Assembly: GCA_016788525.1 (NCBI GenBank) | Contig: JAEUPD010000049.1 | Coordinates: 1 to 37,601, forward strand | Direction of reading: 5' to 3' | Length of the DNA stretch: 37,601 bases | DNA from: Rubrivivax sp. | Lineage (GTDB): Bacteria; Pseudomonadota; Gammaproteobacteria; Burkholderiales; Burkholderiaceae_C | Shown here: piece by piece, positions 17,053-26,266 of the stretch | Layout: each line of letters opens with the position of its first letter | Position numbering within the stretch: the first letter of the stretch is position 1 | Made by a program: the position numbers and the translations under genes | Notes under the pieces: model-generated | What the model was told of the DNA's origin: nothing | The model's input: only the letters and a program-made list of their open reading frames with translations | Database searches by the model: none

Positions 17053-19935
17053 ATGAGCTTCGCCCGCACCAAGATCCAGTTGCCGCGGCCCAAGACCCAC
17101 GTCGAGCGACCGCGGTTGCAGGCCCGGCTGGCCGCCGGCCTGGCCGAGCGGCGGCTCGTGCTGCTGTGTGCGGGCGCGGGCTATGGCAAGACATCGGCGC
17201 TGGCTTGGCAGATGGCGCAGATGGCTGACACGGCGCAGAAGGCGGTACCGACCGGCACGCCCACAGCCTGGATCGCCTGCGACCACGGCGACACGCCGCT
17301 GGTGTTGTTCGAAGGTCTGATCGCCGCGCTCGAGCCGTTCGACTTGCCGTGGCTCGTGTCGCCACAGGCGCTGGTGGCGCGCGCCGCCGAGGCCGATTCG
17401 GCCGCCGCGCACCGGGCGCTGGCCGCCGAGCTGATCAACGCCTTGGACGCGAGTGAAGTGCCGCATGGCGTGATCGCCATCGACGACCTGCACCGCGTCG
17501 ATCAGCCGGGGGTCATCGCGTTCCTCGCCTACCTGCTGGAGCGCGGCAGCCGGCGCTGGACCTTCGCGGTGGCCACGCGCCTCGAGCCGGCGTGGCCGCT
17601 GGCCCGCTGGCGCGCCGGCGGCGAGCTGCTCGAGCTGCGCGAAGACGACCTGCGCTTTTCCGCCGCCGAGGCCCGCGCGCTGGCCGGTGCCGCGGCCAGC
17701 GACGAGCTGCTGACGCACCTGCTCGAACGCACACAGGGCTGGCCGGCCGGGCTTGGCCTGGCGCTGCGCCTGGCCGAAGAGCAACGCAGCGTGCCGGCCG
17801 CCCTGCAAGGCAGTGCCGAGCCCGGCACCGTGCAAGGAGACGCCGCACTGGCGCTTCTGGTGCGCGCCGAACGCTCGTGGTTCGAGCTGCTCACCACCGA
17901 GGTCATCGACCAGCTGCCGCCGCGGCTGGCCGAGTTCCTGCTCGCCACCTCGGTGCTGACCGAGCTGACGCCGGCGCGTGCCGCCGCCGTCAGCGGCATG
18001 GCCGACGCCGCCGCGCTGCTGGACGAGGTGGAGCGGCGCGGCCACTTCGTCACGGTGATCGACACCCCGCGCAGCGGCCCCACTGCCCTGGCGCAGGGCG
18101 GGCTCGACCGCACGCTGCGCCTGCACGATCTCTTCCGCGACGCGTTGGCACGCCGGCTGCGCCTGGTGCGGCCCGCCGCCCTGCCCGACCTGCTGCGCCG
18201 CGCCGCCGCGGGCGAGCCCGACCCGCTGCGCCGCATCGGCACCCTGCTGCAGGCCGAGGACTGGGCCGCGGCCGAGGCGCAGCTCGAGCACGAAGCCGGC
18301 GCGTTGCTTACCGCCGGCGCCAGGGCCGCGGTGCAGGGGTTGCTCGATCGCTTCCCGGCCACCGAACAGGCGCGGCCGGCACTGGAGCTGATCCGCGGCA
18401 TGATGGCCTGGGCGCGCTGGGACTGGGCCGAGATGCCGCTCGCCGTGGCCCGCGCCGCAGCGGCCTATCGGCAATCCGGCGACGTGAAGCGTGAGGGCCG
18501 CTGCCTGGCCTACCTGGCCATCGCGCAAAGCGGCGCTGGCGACCAAGAGGGCATGGCACGCACCGTCGCCCGCCTGGCCGAGCACGAAGGCGCGCTCACG
18601 CTCGACCCGGCCTCGCGTTGCCGCGTGCTGCTGGCGCGCCTGTGGCAGGCGCTGCACGACGACCGCCGCGACGAGATCGCCGCGCTGCTGACCGAGCAGG
18701 TGTCGATCCTCGAGCGTGTGCCGCAGCTGCATGCCTGGTACGAGAACGTGCCGGTGCCATCGATGGCCGGGATGCCCGGTACGCGCGACGCGCTCACACG
18801 CTACGTGCATGGCGTGCTGCGGCGGGCGCCGGAGGAGCCGGTGGTGGTGCGCGGCATGGCGCTGGTGCTGCGGGCCTGGCTCGAACTGCATGCCGGCGAC
18901 TGGGAGGCGGCCGAGCGGTCCGCCGCACTGGCCGACGAAGACTGCCGCTGGCTCGCCGAGCCGCCCGGGCTGCAGTTCCAGCTGCGGCTCGTGCAGGTGC
19001 AGCTGCTGGCGCTGCGCGGGCGCTACGCCGCGGCGCTGGTGGCGCTGGAGGAGATGATCACCGAGGCGCAGCATCCCGCCGTGCGCGCCGCGCGCGCACT
19101 GGCGCTGCCGCTGGTGCTGTACTTCGGCCGCCGCATCGCCGCGCAGGCCGAGGACGCGGCGGCCTTCGAATCACTGCTGGCCCGCACGGCCACGCTCGGC
19201 GCCGGCAGCGACCGCTTCCTCGGGCCGCTGACGAGCCAGGTGCACGACGCCTACCGCGCCGCGCTGCACGGCCACTGGCCCGAGGCGGCCGCGTGCTGGC
19301 AGCGTGTGCTGGGGCAGCCGGCGTCGATCGGCCTGTTCGGCCAGGCCATCGAGCTGCCGCTGCGCGCCGCCGATGCCCTGCTGCACCTGGGCCGCGGCAC
19401 CGAGGCCGGCACGCTCGTGGCCGACACCTGCCACCGCGTGCGCGAAACCGGCGACGCCGGCTCGATGGCGCTGGCCGGGCCGGCGGTGCTGGGGCGCATC
19501 GTGGCCTCGCCAGCCTGGTCAGGCGAGGCCGCCGACCGCGAGTTGATGGCGCGCTGGCTGCAGCGGCTGCAGGCGTGGCAGGCACCAGCAGCCGGCGCAC
19601 CTGCGCGGGTGGCGGACGTGGCCCGCACCACGCCGGTTGCGGGCATGGTGCCTGGCGGGCCGCCACCCGACGTGACCGACGGGCCTGGCGCGCGCGAGGC
19701 CGTGCTCGATCGGGAAGGGGCCCTGCCCAGGCGCAACACGGGCGCGCTGTCCGAGCGCGAAACCGAAGTGCTGGCGCTCATCGCCGCCGGCGAGTCGAAC
19801 AAGCTCATCGCCCGTGCGTTGGACATCAGCCCGCACACCGTGAAGCGGCACGTCGCCAACATCCTCGACAAGCTCGGCCTCGCGTCACGCGGCCAGGCTG
19901 CGGCGTGGCATCACCAGGCTGCGGGCTCGCGCTGA
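17053..19935 (+). CDS. LAL-type (MalT-like) LuxR-family transcriptional activator
   Basis: A 960-residue ATP-dependent regulator. The N-terminal STAND NTPase has Walker A AGAGYGKT at residues 40-47 and Walker B VIAIDDLH at about 140-147. The middle 500 residues are Ala/Leu-rich helical repeats of the MalT/TPR kind that sense a ligand. A LuxR-type helix-turn-helix occupies about 899-960, starting LSERETEVLALIAAGESNK and with the recognition helix around SPHTVKRHVANIL. Such proteins oligomerise with ATP and an inducer and activate promoters. The ligand is unknown. ATG 17053 fits the family N-terminus SFARTKIQLP; upstream codons do not. It is divergent from the hemerythrin gene, its most likely target. 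Confidence 0.88.
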   Translation: MSFARTKIQLPRPKTHVERPRLQARLAAGLAERRLVLLCAGAGYGKTSALAWQMAQMADTAQKAVPTGTPTAWIACDHGDTPLVLFEGLIAALEPFDLPWLVSPQALVARAAEADSAAAHRALAAELINALDASEVPHGVIAIDDLHRVDQPGVIAFLAYLLERGSRRWTFAVATRLEPAWPLARWRAGGELLELREDDLRFSAAEARALAGAAASDELLTHLLERTQGWPAGLGLALRLAEEQRSVPAALQGSAEPGTVQGDAALALLVRAERSWFELLTTEVIDQLPPRLAEFLLATSVLTELTPARAAAVSGMADAAALLDEVERRGHFVTVIDTPRSGPTALAQGGLDRTLRLHDLFRDALARRLRLVRPAALPDLLRRAAAGEPDPLRRIGTLLQAEDWAAAEAQLEHEAGALLTAGARAAVQGLLDRFPATEQARPALELIRGMMAWARWDWAEMPLAVARAAAAYRQSGDVKREGRCLAYLAIAQSGAGDQEGMARTVARLAEHEGALTLDPASRCRVLLARLWQALHDDRRDEIAALLTEQVSILERVPQLHAWYENVPVPSMAGMPGTRDALTRYVHGVLRRAPEEPVVVRGMALVLRAWLELHAGDWEAAERSAALADEDCRWLAEPPGLQFQLRLVQVQLLALRGRYAAALVALEEMITEAQHPAVRAARALALPLVLYFGRRIAAQAEDAAAFESLLARTATLGAGSDRFLGPLTSQVHDAYRAALHGHWPEAAACWQRVLGQPASIGLFGQAIELPLRAADALLHLGRGTEAGTLVADTCHRVRETGDAGSMALAGPAVLGRIVASPAWSGEAADRELMARWLQRLQAWQAPAAGAPARVADVARTTPVAGMVPGGPPPDVTDGPGAREAVLDREGALPRRNTGALSERETEVLALIAAGESNKLIARALDISPHTVKRHVANILDKLGLASRGQAAAWHHQAAGSR

Positions 19936-20018
19936 AGCGCCCGGCTCCCGCTCCCGCGGGGCGGCAGAGGGTTGGCGTGCGGGTGGGTTGGCCGGAAGTC
20001 CTGGGACCCTCACCCCGG

Positions 20019-20042
20019 CCCTCTCCGGCAAACGCGGGAGGG
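20019..20042. terminator. Hairpin between LAL regulator and RND permease
   Basis: CCCTCTC (20019-20025) pairs with GGGAGGG (20036-20042), with one G-U pair, around a 10-base loop. It lies in the 126-bp convergent spacer, within a segment of the type CCCTCACCCCGGCCCTCTCC that resembles a dispersed intergenic repeat common in beta- and gammaproteobacteria. It may stop both transcripts. No other copy was seen in this window. Confidence 0.5.
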
Positions 20043-20061
20043 TGAAGGCTCGTCCCGCCGA

Positions 20062-23000
20062 TCAGTCGCGGTCCGCCGGCGCACCCAACGGCAGAACGCC
20101 ACCCCCTTCGGGCCGCGCGGCCGGTGCCGGCGCCGCCTTGCGCTCGCGCACCAGGTAGCTGTAGAGCACCGGCACCACCACCAGCGTCAGCAGCGTGCTG
20201 GTGATGACGCCGCCGATGATGGCGCGGCCCATCGGCGCCTGCAGCTCGCCGCCTTCGTTCAAGGCAATGGCCAGCGGCAGCATGCCGAACACCATCGCCG
20301 CGGTGGTCATAATGATCGGCCGCATGCGAATGAGGCCGGCCTGCAGCAGCGCCTCGGCCACCGTGGCGCCAGCCTTGCGCGCGTGGTTGGCGAAGTCCAC
20401 CAGCAGGATCGCGTTCTTGGTCACCAGGCCCATCAGCATCACCAGGCCGATCATCGAGAACACGTTCAGCGTGCTGCGCCACACCAGCAGCGCCAGCATG
20501 ACGCCGATCAGCGCCAGCGGCAGGCTGGCCATGATGGCGATCGGCTGCAGGAAGCTGCCGAACTGGCTGGCCAGCACGATGTAGATGAAGATCACCGCCA
20601 ATGCCATCGCGGCCAGCAGGCCGTTGAAGGCCTCGGCCTGCTGCTGCAGCTGGCCGCCGACATCGAAGCTGTAGCCTGGCGGCAGCGTGGTGGCCTTGAT
20701 GAGCTTCTGCACGTCTTCGCCCACCTCGCCGTTGCTGCGGCCCTGCACGCCGGCGAACACCGCCTCGCGGCGCTGCAGGTTCTGGCGGCGGATGATCTCG
20801 GGGTTGAACGCCGGCTCCACCGTGGCCACGCTGTCCAGCGGAATCGGCGTGCCGTCGCGGGCGAAGGCCACCGGCAGCGAGCGCAGCTGGTCGACGCGCT
20901 CGCGCTGGCTCTCGTGCAGGCGCAGCACGACATCGATCTGCTCGCCGTCGGGCGCTGTCCAGTAGGTGGCGGTCTCGCCGTTGATGTAGGCGCGCAGGCT
21001 GCTGGCCAACTGCGGCGCCGTGAGGCCGAGTTCGCGCACCGCGCCCGGCTTCAGGCGCACGGCGTAGGTGGGCACGCCCGGCTTCACCGACGATTCGACG
21101 TCGACGATGCCGGGGATCTTCTTCACCTTTTCGGCAAACTCGCCGGCGATGCGCGCCAGCCCTTCGGGGTCGGCACCGAGGATGGCCACGTACACCGGCC
21201 GGTTGTTGCCGACGTTGGTTTCCACGCCGGGGATGCGCGCCACCTGCTCGCGAATGACCTCTTCCACCTGCTTCTGTGTGCGCCTGCGCTCGGCGCGCGG
21301 CTTCAGCGTGATGCGCAAGGTGGCCTGCGTGCGTGCGCCGGAGCCGCCCACGCTGGTGGCCACCGTGAGCACCTCGGGCAGCGTGCGCACGATGTCCTCG
21401 ATCTGCTGCACCTTGGCGTTGGTGCGCTCGAGGCTGGAACCCACCGGCATGCGCAGCGAGAGCCGCGTGAAGCTCTGGTCGGTCTCCGGCACGAACTCGC
21501 TGCCCACCAGCGGCGCCAGTGCGAGCGCAGCGACGAAGCTGAAGCCACCGATCCACATCACCGCGCCACGCGGCGTGAGCGTGGCCAGCCGCAGCTGCCG
21601 CGGGCTGGCCTGGTCGCGCCGCCCCTGGGCATCGAATCCGCGGCCGTAGACAGGAATCCACACGCGCCAGCGGCGAGCCGAGAAGATCCAGCGGATCGCA
21701 CGCTCGTACACGCGGTGCATCGCGTCGAGCATGCGGTCGGTGGCCACGATGGCATGCCCGATCACCGGCACCTTCTTCAGCCGCGCGGCCGGCGGGTCCT
21801 TCCAGATCGAGCTCAGCATCGGGTCGAGCGTGAAGCTGACGAACAGGCTCACCAGCACCGCCACCACCACCGTGATGCCGAACGGGTAGAAGAACTTGCC
21901 GATGATGCCGCCCATGAACGCCACCGGCACGAACACCGCGCAGATGGCGAACGTGGTGGCCATCACCGCCAGGCCGATCTCGTCGGTGCCTTCGCGCGCC
22001 GCGGCGTGGTGGTCCTTGCCCATCGCGACGTGGCGCACGATGTTCTCGCGCACCACGATGGCGTCGTCGATCAGCAAACCGATACACAGCGACAGCGCCA
22101 TCATCGTCATGAAGTTCAGCGTGAAGCCGAAGGCGTAGACGGCGATGAAGCTGGAGATCACGGCAATCGGCAGCGTCAGACCGGTGATCACCGTGCTGCG
22201 CCAGCTGTGCAGGAACAGGAAGACGATGGCGATGGTCAGCAGCGCCCCTTCGATCAATGTGGCGCGCACACCATCCAGCGAGTTCTTCGCGAAGTCGCTC
22301 GAGGCGAAGATGAGGCGCAGTTCGACGTCCGGCGGCAGCGTCTTCCTGATTTCCTCCATCGCCTTCTTCACCGCCTCGCCGGTGGCCACGATGTTGGCGT
22401 CCTGCTGCCGGAAGACGTCGAAGGTGATGGCGCGCGCGCCGTTGATGCGGCCGTAGCCGTCGGGCTCCTGCTCGCGCTCGACGAGCGTGCCGAGGTCGGC
22501 CAGCGTCAGCGCCAGGCCGTTGCGGCGTGCCACCACCACCTGCTCGAACTGGCGCGGGTCGCGCACGCGGCCTTCCACGCGCAGCAGCGAGTCCTGCAGC
22601 CGGTCGGTGAGCAGGCCCACGGGCTGGTCGGCATTGGCCTCGCGCAGCGCCTGGCTCACCTCGGCCGGCGTGACGCCGTAGGCGCGCAACCGCGCCGGGT
22701 CGAGGTCGACGCGCACCTCGCGCCGGAGCAGCCCGCCGACATCGACGCGCGCCACGCCTTCGATGCGCTGCAGCCGCTTGCCGACATTGTTCTCGCCGAG
22801 GATCGACAGCTCGCGCAGCCCGCGGTTGGGCGACACCAGCGCCATGCTGACCACGGCTTCGGCGTTGTCGTTGTTGAACTTGGCAATGGTGGGCGCCCGC
22901 ACGTCGCGCGGGAAGCGGCTTTGCACCGCGGCGATGCGGTCGCGCACGTCCTGCATCGCGGTGTGCATGTTCGTGTCCAGACCGAACTCGACGCTCATGC

Positions 23001-23268
23001 GGCCCACGCCCTGCTCGCTGCGGCTCATCACGCGCTTGACGCCGGCGATGCCGTTGACCGACTCCTCCATCGGCCGCACCACCTCGCGCTCCACCGCCTC
23101 GGGGCTGGCGCCGGGGTACTGCACCTCCACCCAGGCGCCGGGAAAGTTGATGTCGGGCATCTGCTCCACGCCCAGCTTGGCGTAGGAGAAGATGCCCAGG
23201 ACCATCAACGCCACCATCACCATGGCAGCGAAGACGGGGTTGTTGATCGAAACGCGGGTGATCCACAT
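20062..23268 (-). CDS. RND (HAE1/AcrB-family) efflux permease
   Basis: A 1068-residue inner-membrane proton-driven pump, about the normal size. It has the two tandem halves of the family: membrane helix 1 (NPVFAAMVMVALMVLG), a large periplasmic porter domain, a bundle of helices, then a second copy. The helix-4 proton relay GLLIDDAIVVREN has Asp401 and Asp402, equivalent to AcrB Asp407/408. The start at 23268 begins MWITRVSINNP, usual for this family. The membrane-fusion protein is immediately upstream, 24 bases away. No outer-membrane factor is encoded nearby, so a TolC-like channel from elsewhere is needed. The substrate is not predictable; heavy-metal CusA-type Met clusters are not evident. 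Confidence 0.92.
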   Translation of the reverse strand: MWITRVSINNPVFAAMVMVALMVLGIFSYAKLGVEQMPDINFPGAWVEVQYPGASPEAVEREVVRPMEESVNGIAGVKRVMSRSEQGVGRMSVEFGLDTNMHTAMQDVRDRIAAVQSRFPRDVRAPTIAKFNNDNAEAVVSMALVSPNRGLRELSILGENNVGKRLQRIEGVARVDVGGLLRREVRVDLDPARLRAYGVTPAEVSQALREANADQPVGLLTDRLQDSLLRVEGRVRDPRQFEQVVVARRNGLALTLADLGTLVEREQEPDGYGRINGARAITFDVFRQQDANIVATGEAVKKAMEEIRKTLPPDVELRLIFASSDFAKNSLDGVRATLIEGALLTIAIVFLFLHSWRSTVITGLTLPIAVISSFIAVYAFGFTLNFMTMMALSLCIGLLIDDAIVVRENIVRHVAMGKDHHAAAREGTDEIGLAVMATTFAICAVFVPVAFMGGIIGKFFYPFGITVVVAVLVSLFVSFTLDPMLSSIWKDPPAARLKKVPVIGHAIVATDRMLDAMHRVYERAIRWIFSARRWRVWIPVYGRGFDAQGRRDQASPRQLRLATLTPRGAVMWIGGFSFVAALALAPLVGSEFVPETDQSFTRLSLRMPVGSSLERTNAKVQQIEDIVRTLPEVLTVATSVGGSGARTQATLRITLKPRAERRRTQKQVEEVIREQVARIPGVETNVGNNRPVYVAILGADPEGLARIAGEFAEKVKKIPGIVDVESSVKPGVPTYAVRLKPGAVRELGLTAPQLASSLRAYINGETATYWTAPDGEQIDVVLRLHESQRERVDQLRSLPVAFARDGTPIPLDSVATVEPAFNPEIIRRQNLQRREAVFAGVQGRSNGEVGEDVQKLIKATTLPPGYSFDVGGQLQQQAEAFNGLLAAMALAVIFIYIVLASQFGSFLQPIAIMASLPLALIGVMLALLVWRSTLNVFSMIGLVMLMGLVTKNAILLVDFANHARKAGATVAEALLQAGLIRMRPIIMTTAAMVFGMLPLAIALNEGGELQAPMGRAIIGGVITSTLLTLVVVPVLYSYLVRERKAAPAPAARPEGGGVLPLGAPADRD

Positions 23269-23292
23269 GGCCGTGCCTCCAGCGCGTTCGCG

Positions 23293-24516
23293 TCAGCGCT
23301 GCGCCGGCGTGCTGGCCGCGGCGCTGGCCACGGGGGCGGTCTTGCCCGCCACGACGCTGGCCTTGGCGCCCTCGCGCAGGTTGTCGAAGCGCGCGGCCAG
23401 CACCACGCTGGCCGGCGTCACGCCCTGCAGCACCTCCACGCGCCCTTCGCGCGCATCGCGGCGGCCCAGCGTGACGGCGCGGCGCGCCAGCGTGCCGTTC
23501 TCGATGACCCACACGTGGTCCTGGCCGGCGGTGTTGCCCACCGCGGTGGCCGGCAGCGTGAGGCGGTCGGCATCGTCGGCGAGGGTCGTGCGGGCCAGCG
23601 CGTACTGGCCCGCGCGCAGCGTCTCCTTCGGATTGGGCAGCTCGATGGTCACGCCGATCGAACGTGTGCCCGGCTCGGCCGCCGGAGCAATTCGCGCGAT
23701 GCGGCCGGCGGCCGCCTCGCTGACGCCTTCGACCTGCACCTGCACCGGCAGGCCCGCCTTCAGACGCCCCACCTCGTGCGTGCCGACGCTGCCGGCCAGT
23801 TCCAGCGTGCGGATGTCGACGATGGTCAGCACCTGCTGCTCGGGGCTGACCTTCTCGCCAGGCAGCACGTGCCGCTTGGCCACGATGCCGGCGATCGGCG
23901 CGGTGATCACCGCGTCGCGCATCGCCACCCGCGTGGTGTCCAGCGAGGCCTGCGCGGCGTTGAGATTGGCGCGAGCCGTGTCCAGCCCGGCGCGCGAATT
24001 CTCCAGCGCGATGGGGGAGATGAAGCTTTGCTGCGCCAGCCGCTCGTTGCTGGCATGGGTGCGTTCGGCCTGGATGAGCGCCGCACGGGCCGACTCGAGC
24101 AGCGCATTGCGTTCGGCGACGCGGCTGGCGACTTCGGCGATGTCGATGCGGCCGATGGCCTGCCCGGCGGCGATCCGGCTGCCTTCGGCGACCTTCAGCT
24201 CCACCAGCGTGCCGCCCGCCTTGGCGCGCAACACCGCGGTCTGGGGCGCCACCAGCGGGCCGGAGAACTCCACCACCGCCGGCAGCCGCGCCATCGTCGG
24301 CTGCACCACCTCTCGCGCCACGAACTCCAGCGGCACGTCGGCCTTCTTGCCATCCTTGCCGTCATTGCCCCTGGTCGGCGCGGCCGCCGCCTTTGCCATC
24401 GTCGGCCCCGCTTCGATCGGCCGCTTGAAGGCGCCGGACATCCAGGCCGCACCCACGCCGCCCAGGGCCAGCACGGCCACCGCCACGCTGCCCAGCAGCC
24501 ACTTCTTCTTCATCAT
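23293..24516 (-). CDS. RND efflux periplasmic adaptor (membrane fusion protein)
   Basis: A 407-residue adaptor. One N-terminal membrane helix (KKKWLLGSVAVAVLALGGVG) anchors it; there is no lipobox cysteine. A lipoyl-like half-motif follows (GGTLVELKVAEGSRIAAGQAIG), then a coiled-coil hairpin (AERNALLESARAAL, QAERTHASNERLA) and the second lipoyl half (DAVITAPIAGIVAKRHVLPGE). A beta-barrel and membrane-proximal domain complete it. It links the RND permease to an outer-membrane channel. The start ATG ATG AAG at 24516 has GGAGG a few bases upstream. It is followed by the permease gene after 24 bases. No local regulator adjoins it. Confidence 0.92.
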   Translation of the reverse strand: MMKKKWLLGSVAVAVLALGGVGAAWMSGAFKRPIEAGPTMAKAAAAPTRGNDGKDGKKADVPLEFVAREVVQPTMARLPAVVEFSGPLVAPQTAVLRAKAGGTLVELKVAEGSRIAAGQAIGRIDIAEVASRVAERNALLESARAALIQAERTHASNERLAQQSFISPIALENSRAGLDTARANLNAAQASLDTTRVAMRDAVITAPIAGIVAKRHVLPGEKVSPEQQVLTIVDIRTLELAGSVGTHEVGRLKAGLPVQVQVEGVSEAAAGRIARIAPAAEPGTRSIGVTIELPNPKETLRAGQYALARTTLADDADRLTLPATAVGNTAGQDHVWVIENGTLARRAVTLGRRDAREGRVEVLQGVTPASVVLAARFDNLREGAKASVVAGKTAPVASAAASTPAQR

Positions 24517-24690
24517 CCGGTCCTCCGTCCATCGCCCGCGGGGAACTCATGGCTCCAGGGCGGGCGCAGTGTAGGAGCGGGCCCGATCCGGTGGACCGGC
24601 TTGCGATGAAGCGCAGCCTGGCACCGACGAACTGCGTGGCCGCCAGACAGGCCGGCCGGGCCCCGGACCCAGCCGGCGGCCGGGCCGTGG
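24517..24690. other. Spacer between PAS sensor and efflux operon
   Basis: These 174 bases separate two minus-strand genes. I see no gene. The part nearest the PAS-protein stop (24650-24690) is made of overlapping GGCCGG/CCGGCC inverted repeats that could form several alternative hairpins, so it may end the aroC-MFS-PAS transcript. The efflux promoter should be here, but no clear -10/-35 pair is visible. Confidence 0.3.
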
Positions 24691-26253
24691 CTACGCCACC
24701 GCCACCGGCCGCGCGCGCGTCGCCTCGAAGCGGCCGGTGATGTCGGTGAAGCTCACCAGCACCTCGCTGACCGCCCCGCCCATGCCGATCTGCAGGTGCG
24801 AGTTGACCAGCAGCCAGCGCAGGCCGCCGTCTTCCTGGCGCAGGCCGATGACCTCCGCGATCAGGGGCATGCGCTCGCGCAGCGTGCGCTCGGCCGGCAG
24901 GTCGGCGGGCTGGCACAGCGTGAGGTCACCGCGCACGAAGCGCCAGCCGGCGTCGGGCAGGCGCCGGCCGACGAGGTCTTCGCGCGTGCAGCCCAGCAGC
25001 CGCTCGGCCTCGCGGTTGGTGTCGGTGATGACGCCGTCGGGCGCGTGCACGAGCACGCCCACCGGCAACCCCAGCCACTGCAGGCGCAGGCGGGCCTGGT
25101 CGGCCACGCGGTCGGTGATGTCGGCGGCCATGTAGACGAAGCCGCGCACCTTGCCCGCGCCGTCGCGCAGTGGCTTGAGTTCCAGATCGAGCCACAGGTC
25201 GCTGCCGTCCTTGCGGCGGTGCAGGCTCTCCTGGCGCAGCGAGCGGCCATGGGCCACCGCCTCGCGCAGGGCCTTCAGTGCGGCGGTGTCGGCTTCGGGG
25301 TGGCGCAGCACCTCGGCGGGCAGCCCGTGGCGCACCTCGTCGTAGCGCCAGCCCACCATCTGCGTGAAGCCGGCGTTGCTCCAGCGGATGCGGTCGTGGC
25401 GGTCGGTGATGAGCACCATCGACGAGGTGTATTCGGGCACCAGCGCCAGCCGGCGCAGCGGCCCGGCCAGCGTGCGCGCACTGGCCATGCGGCGGTCGAC
25501 CGCGCGCACCATCGGCTCGATGACGAAGATGGCCAGCAGCAGCAGCGCGAGCAGCAGCACGCCCACCTGGGCCCACACGATCATCTGCGTGCGGTGCGTC
25601 GAGCCGGCGTGCATGTCGGCCAGCGTCTGCGCCAGTGCGACGGCCCCGCCCGAGGCGGCCTCGGCGTCGGTGAGCACGCCGCGCACGGCCGCCTGCACTC
25701 CCTCGGCGTCAGCGGGCAGGCCCGGGCCGACGAAACCCGACAACCGTTCGCGCAGCTTCTCGTGTGCGAGTTTCCAGCTGTCAAAGCGCTTGCGCACCTC
25801 GGCGTCGGCGAGCTCGCGGCCCAGCATCTGCTCGATCACCGGCATGGCTGCGGCCGCGTGGCCGACGCGGCGCCCCAGCTGCGTGACGGCGCGCTCACGG
25901 TCGCCGCCGGAACCCTGGGTGAGCAGAGCCGCCGCCTGGCTGGCCAGCTCGAACGCCTCGACGCGGGCTTCGGTCACGCGCTGCAGCAGCGCACCTTCGC
26001 GATGCGCCCGCTCCACCGCCATCAGGCTGTTCCAGCCCTCCAACGCCACGAGCACGGCGATCAGCAGGAACGTCAGGTAGACCGCCGCGCGCACGCGCCC
26101 CTGCGTGCTGCGCCGGCGCCCCTTGCTGCGGCCACCGCGCTCGTCACGTTCGGCACCGTTGGCCTGCGCCGCTTCGCCCGCGCCGGCTTCGGGGGCCGCG
26201 GCTTCGGCGAACTGGCTCTCTTCGGCAAGCTCGGAGGGTGCAGACATGGTCAT
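24691..26253 (-). CDS. Membrane-bound two-PAS sensor protein without an output domain
   Basis: A 520-residue protein. Residues 1-52 are cytoplasmic, acidic then basic (GRSKGRRRST). Membrane helices lie at about 55-72 and 226-245 and enclose a ~150-residue helical periplasmic sensor region. Two PAS domains follow: PAS1 about 268-385 (MVLITDRHDRIRWSNAGF, ends YMAADITDRVADQ, which is the PAC motif) and PAS2 about 390-508 (ends VLVSFTDITGRFE). The protein then stops. There is no HisKA/HATPase, GGDEF, EAL, MA or helix-turn-helix domain. The start at 26253 lies 13 bases after the MFS stop, and a second Met at 26247 is possible. It may signal by heterodimerising with another sensor. Confidence 0.75.
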   Translation of the reverse strand: MTMSAPSELAEESQFAEAAAPEAGAGEAAQANGAERDERGGRSKGRRRSTQGRVRAAVYLTFLLIAVLVALEGWNSLMAVERAHREGALLQRVTEARVEAFELASQAAALLTQGSGGDRERAVTQLGRRVGHAAAAMPVIEQMLGRELADAEVRKRFDSWKLAHEKLRERLSGFVGPGLPADAEGVQAAVRGVLTDAEAASGGAVALAQTLADMHAGSTHRTQMIVWAQVGVLLLALLLLAIFVIEPMVRAVDRRMASARTLAGPLRRLALVPEYTSSMVLITDRHDRIRWSNAGFTQMVGWRYDEVRHGLPAEVLRHPEADTAALKALREAVAHGRSLRQESLHRRKDGSDLWLDLELKPLRDGAGKVRGFVYMAADITDRVADQARLRLQWLGLPVGVLVHAPDGVITDTNREAERLLGCTREDLVGRRLPDAGWRFVRGDLTLCQPADLPAERTLRERMPLIAEVIGLRQEDGGLRWLLVNSHLQIGMGGAVSEVLVSFTDITGRFEATRARPVAVA

Positions 26254-26266
26254 CAAGGGCCCGAAG

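Noticed and set aside
19972-24609. An uninterrupted plus-strand frame of 1545 codons opposite the efflux genes.
   Set aside because: It is His/Arg/Gln/Ala-rich without any domain, lies fully antisense to two clear RND genes, and is a usual effect of very high GC at third positions.
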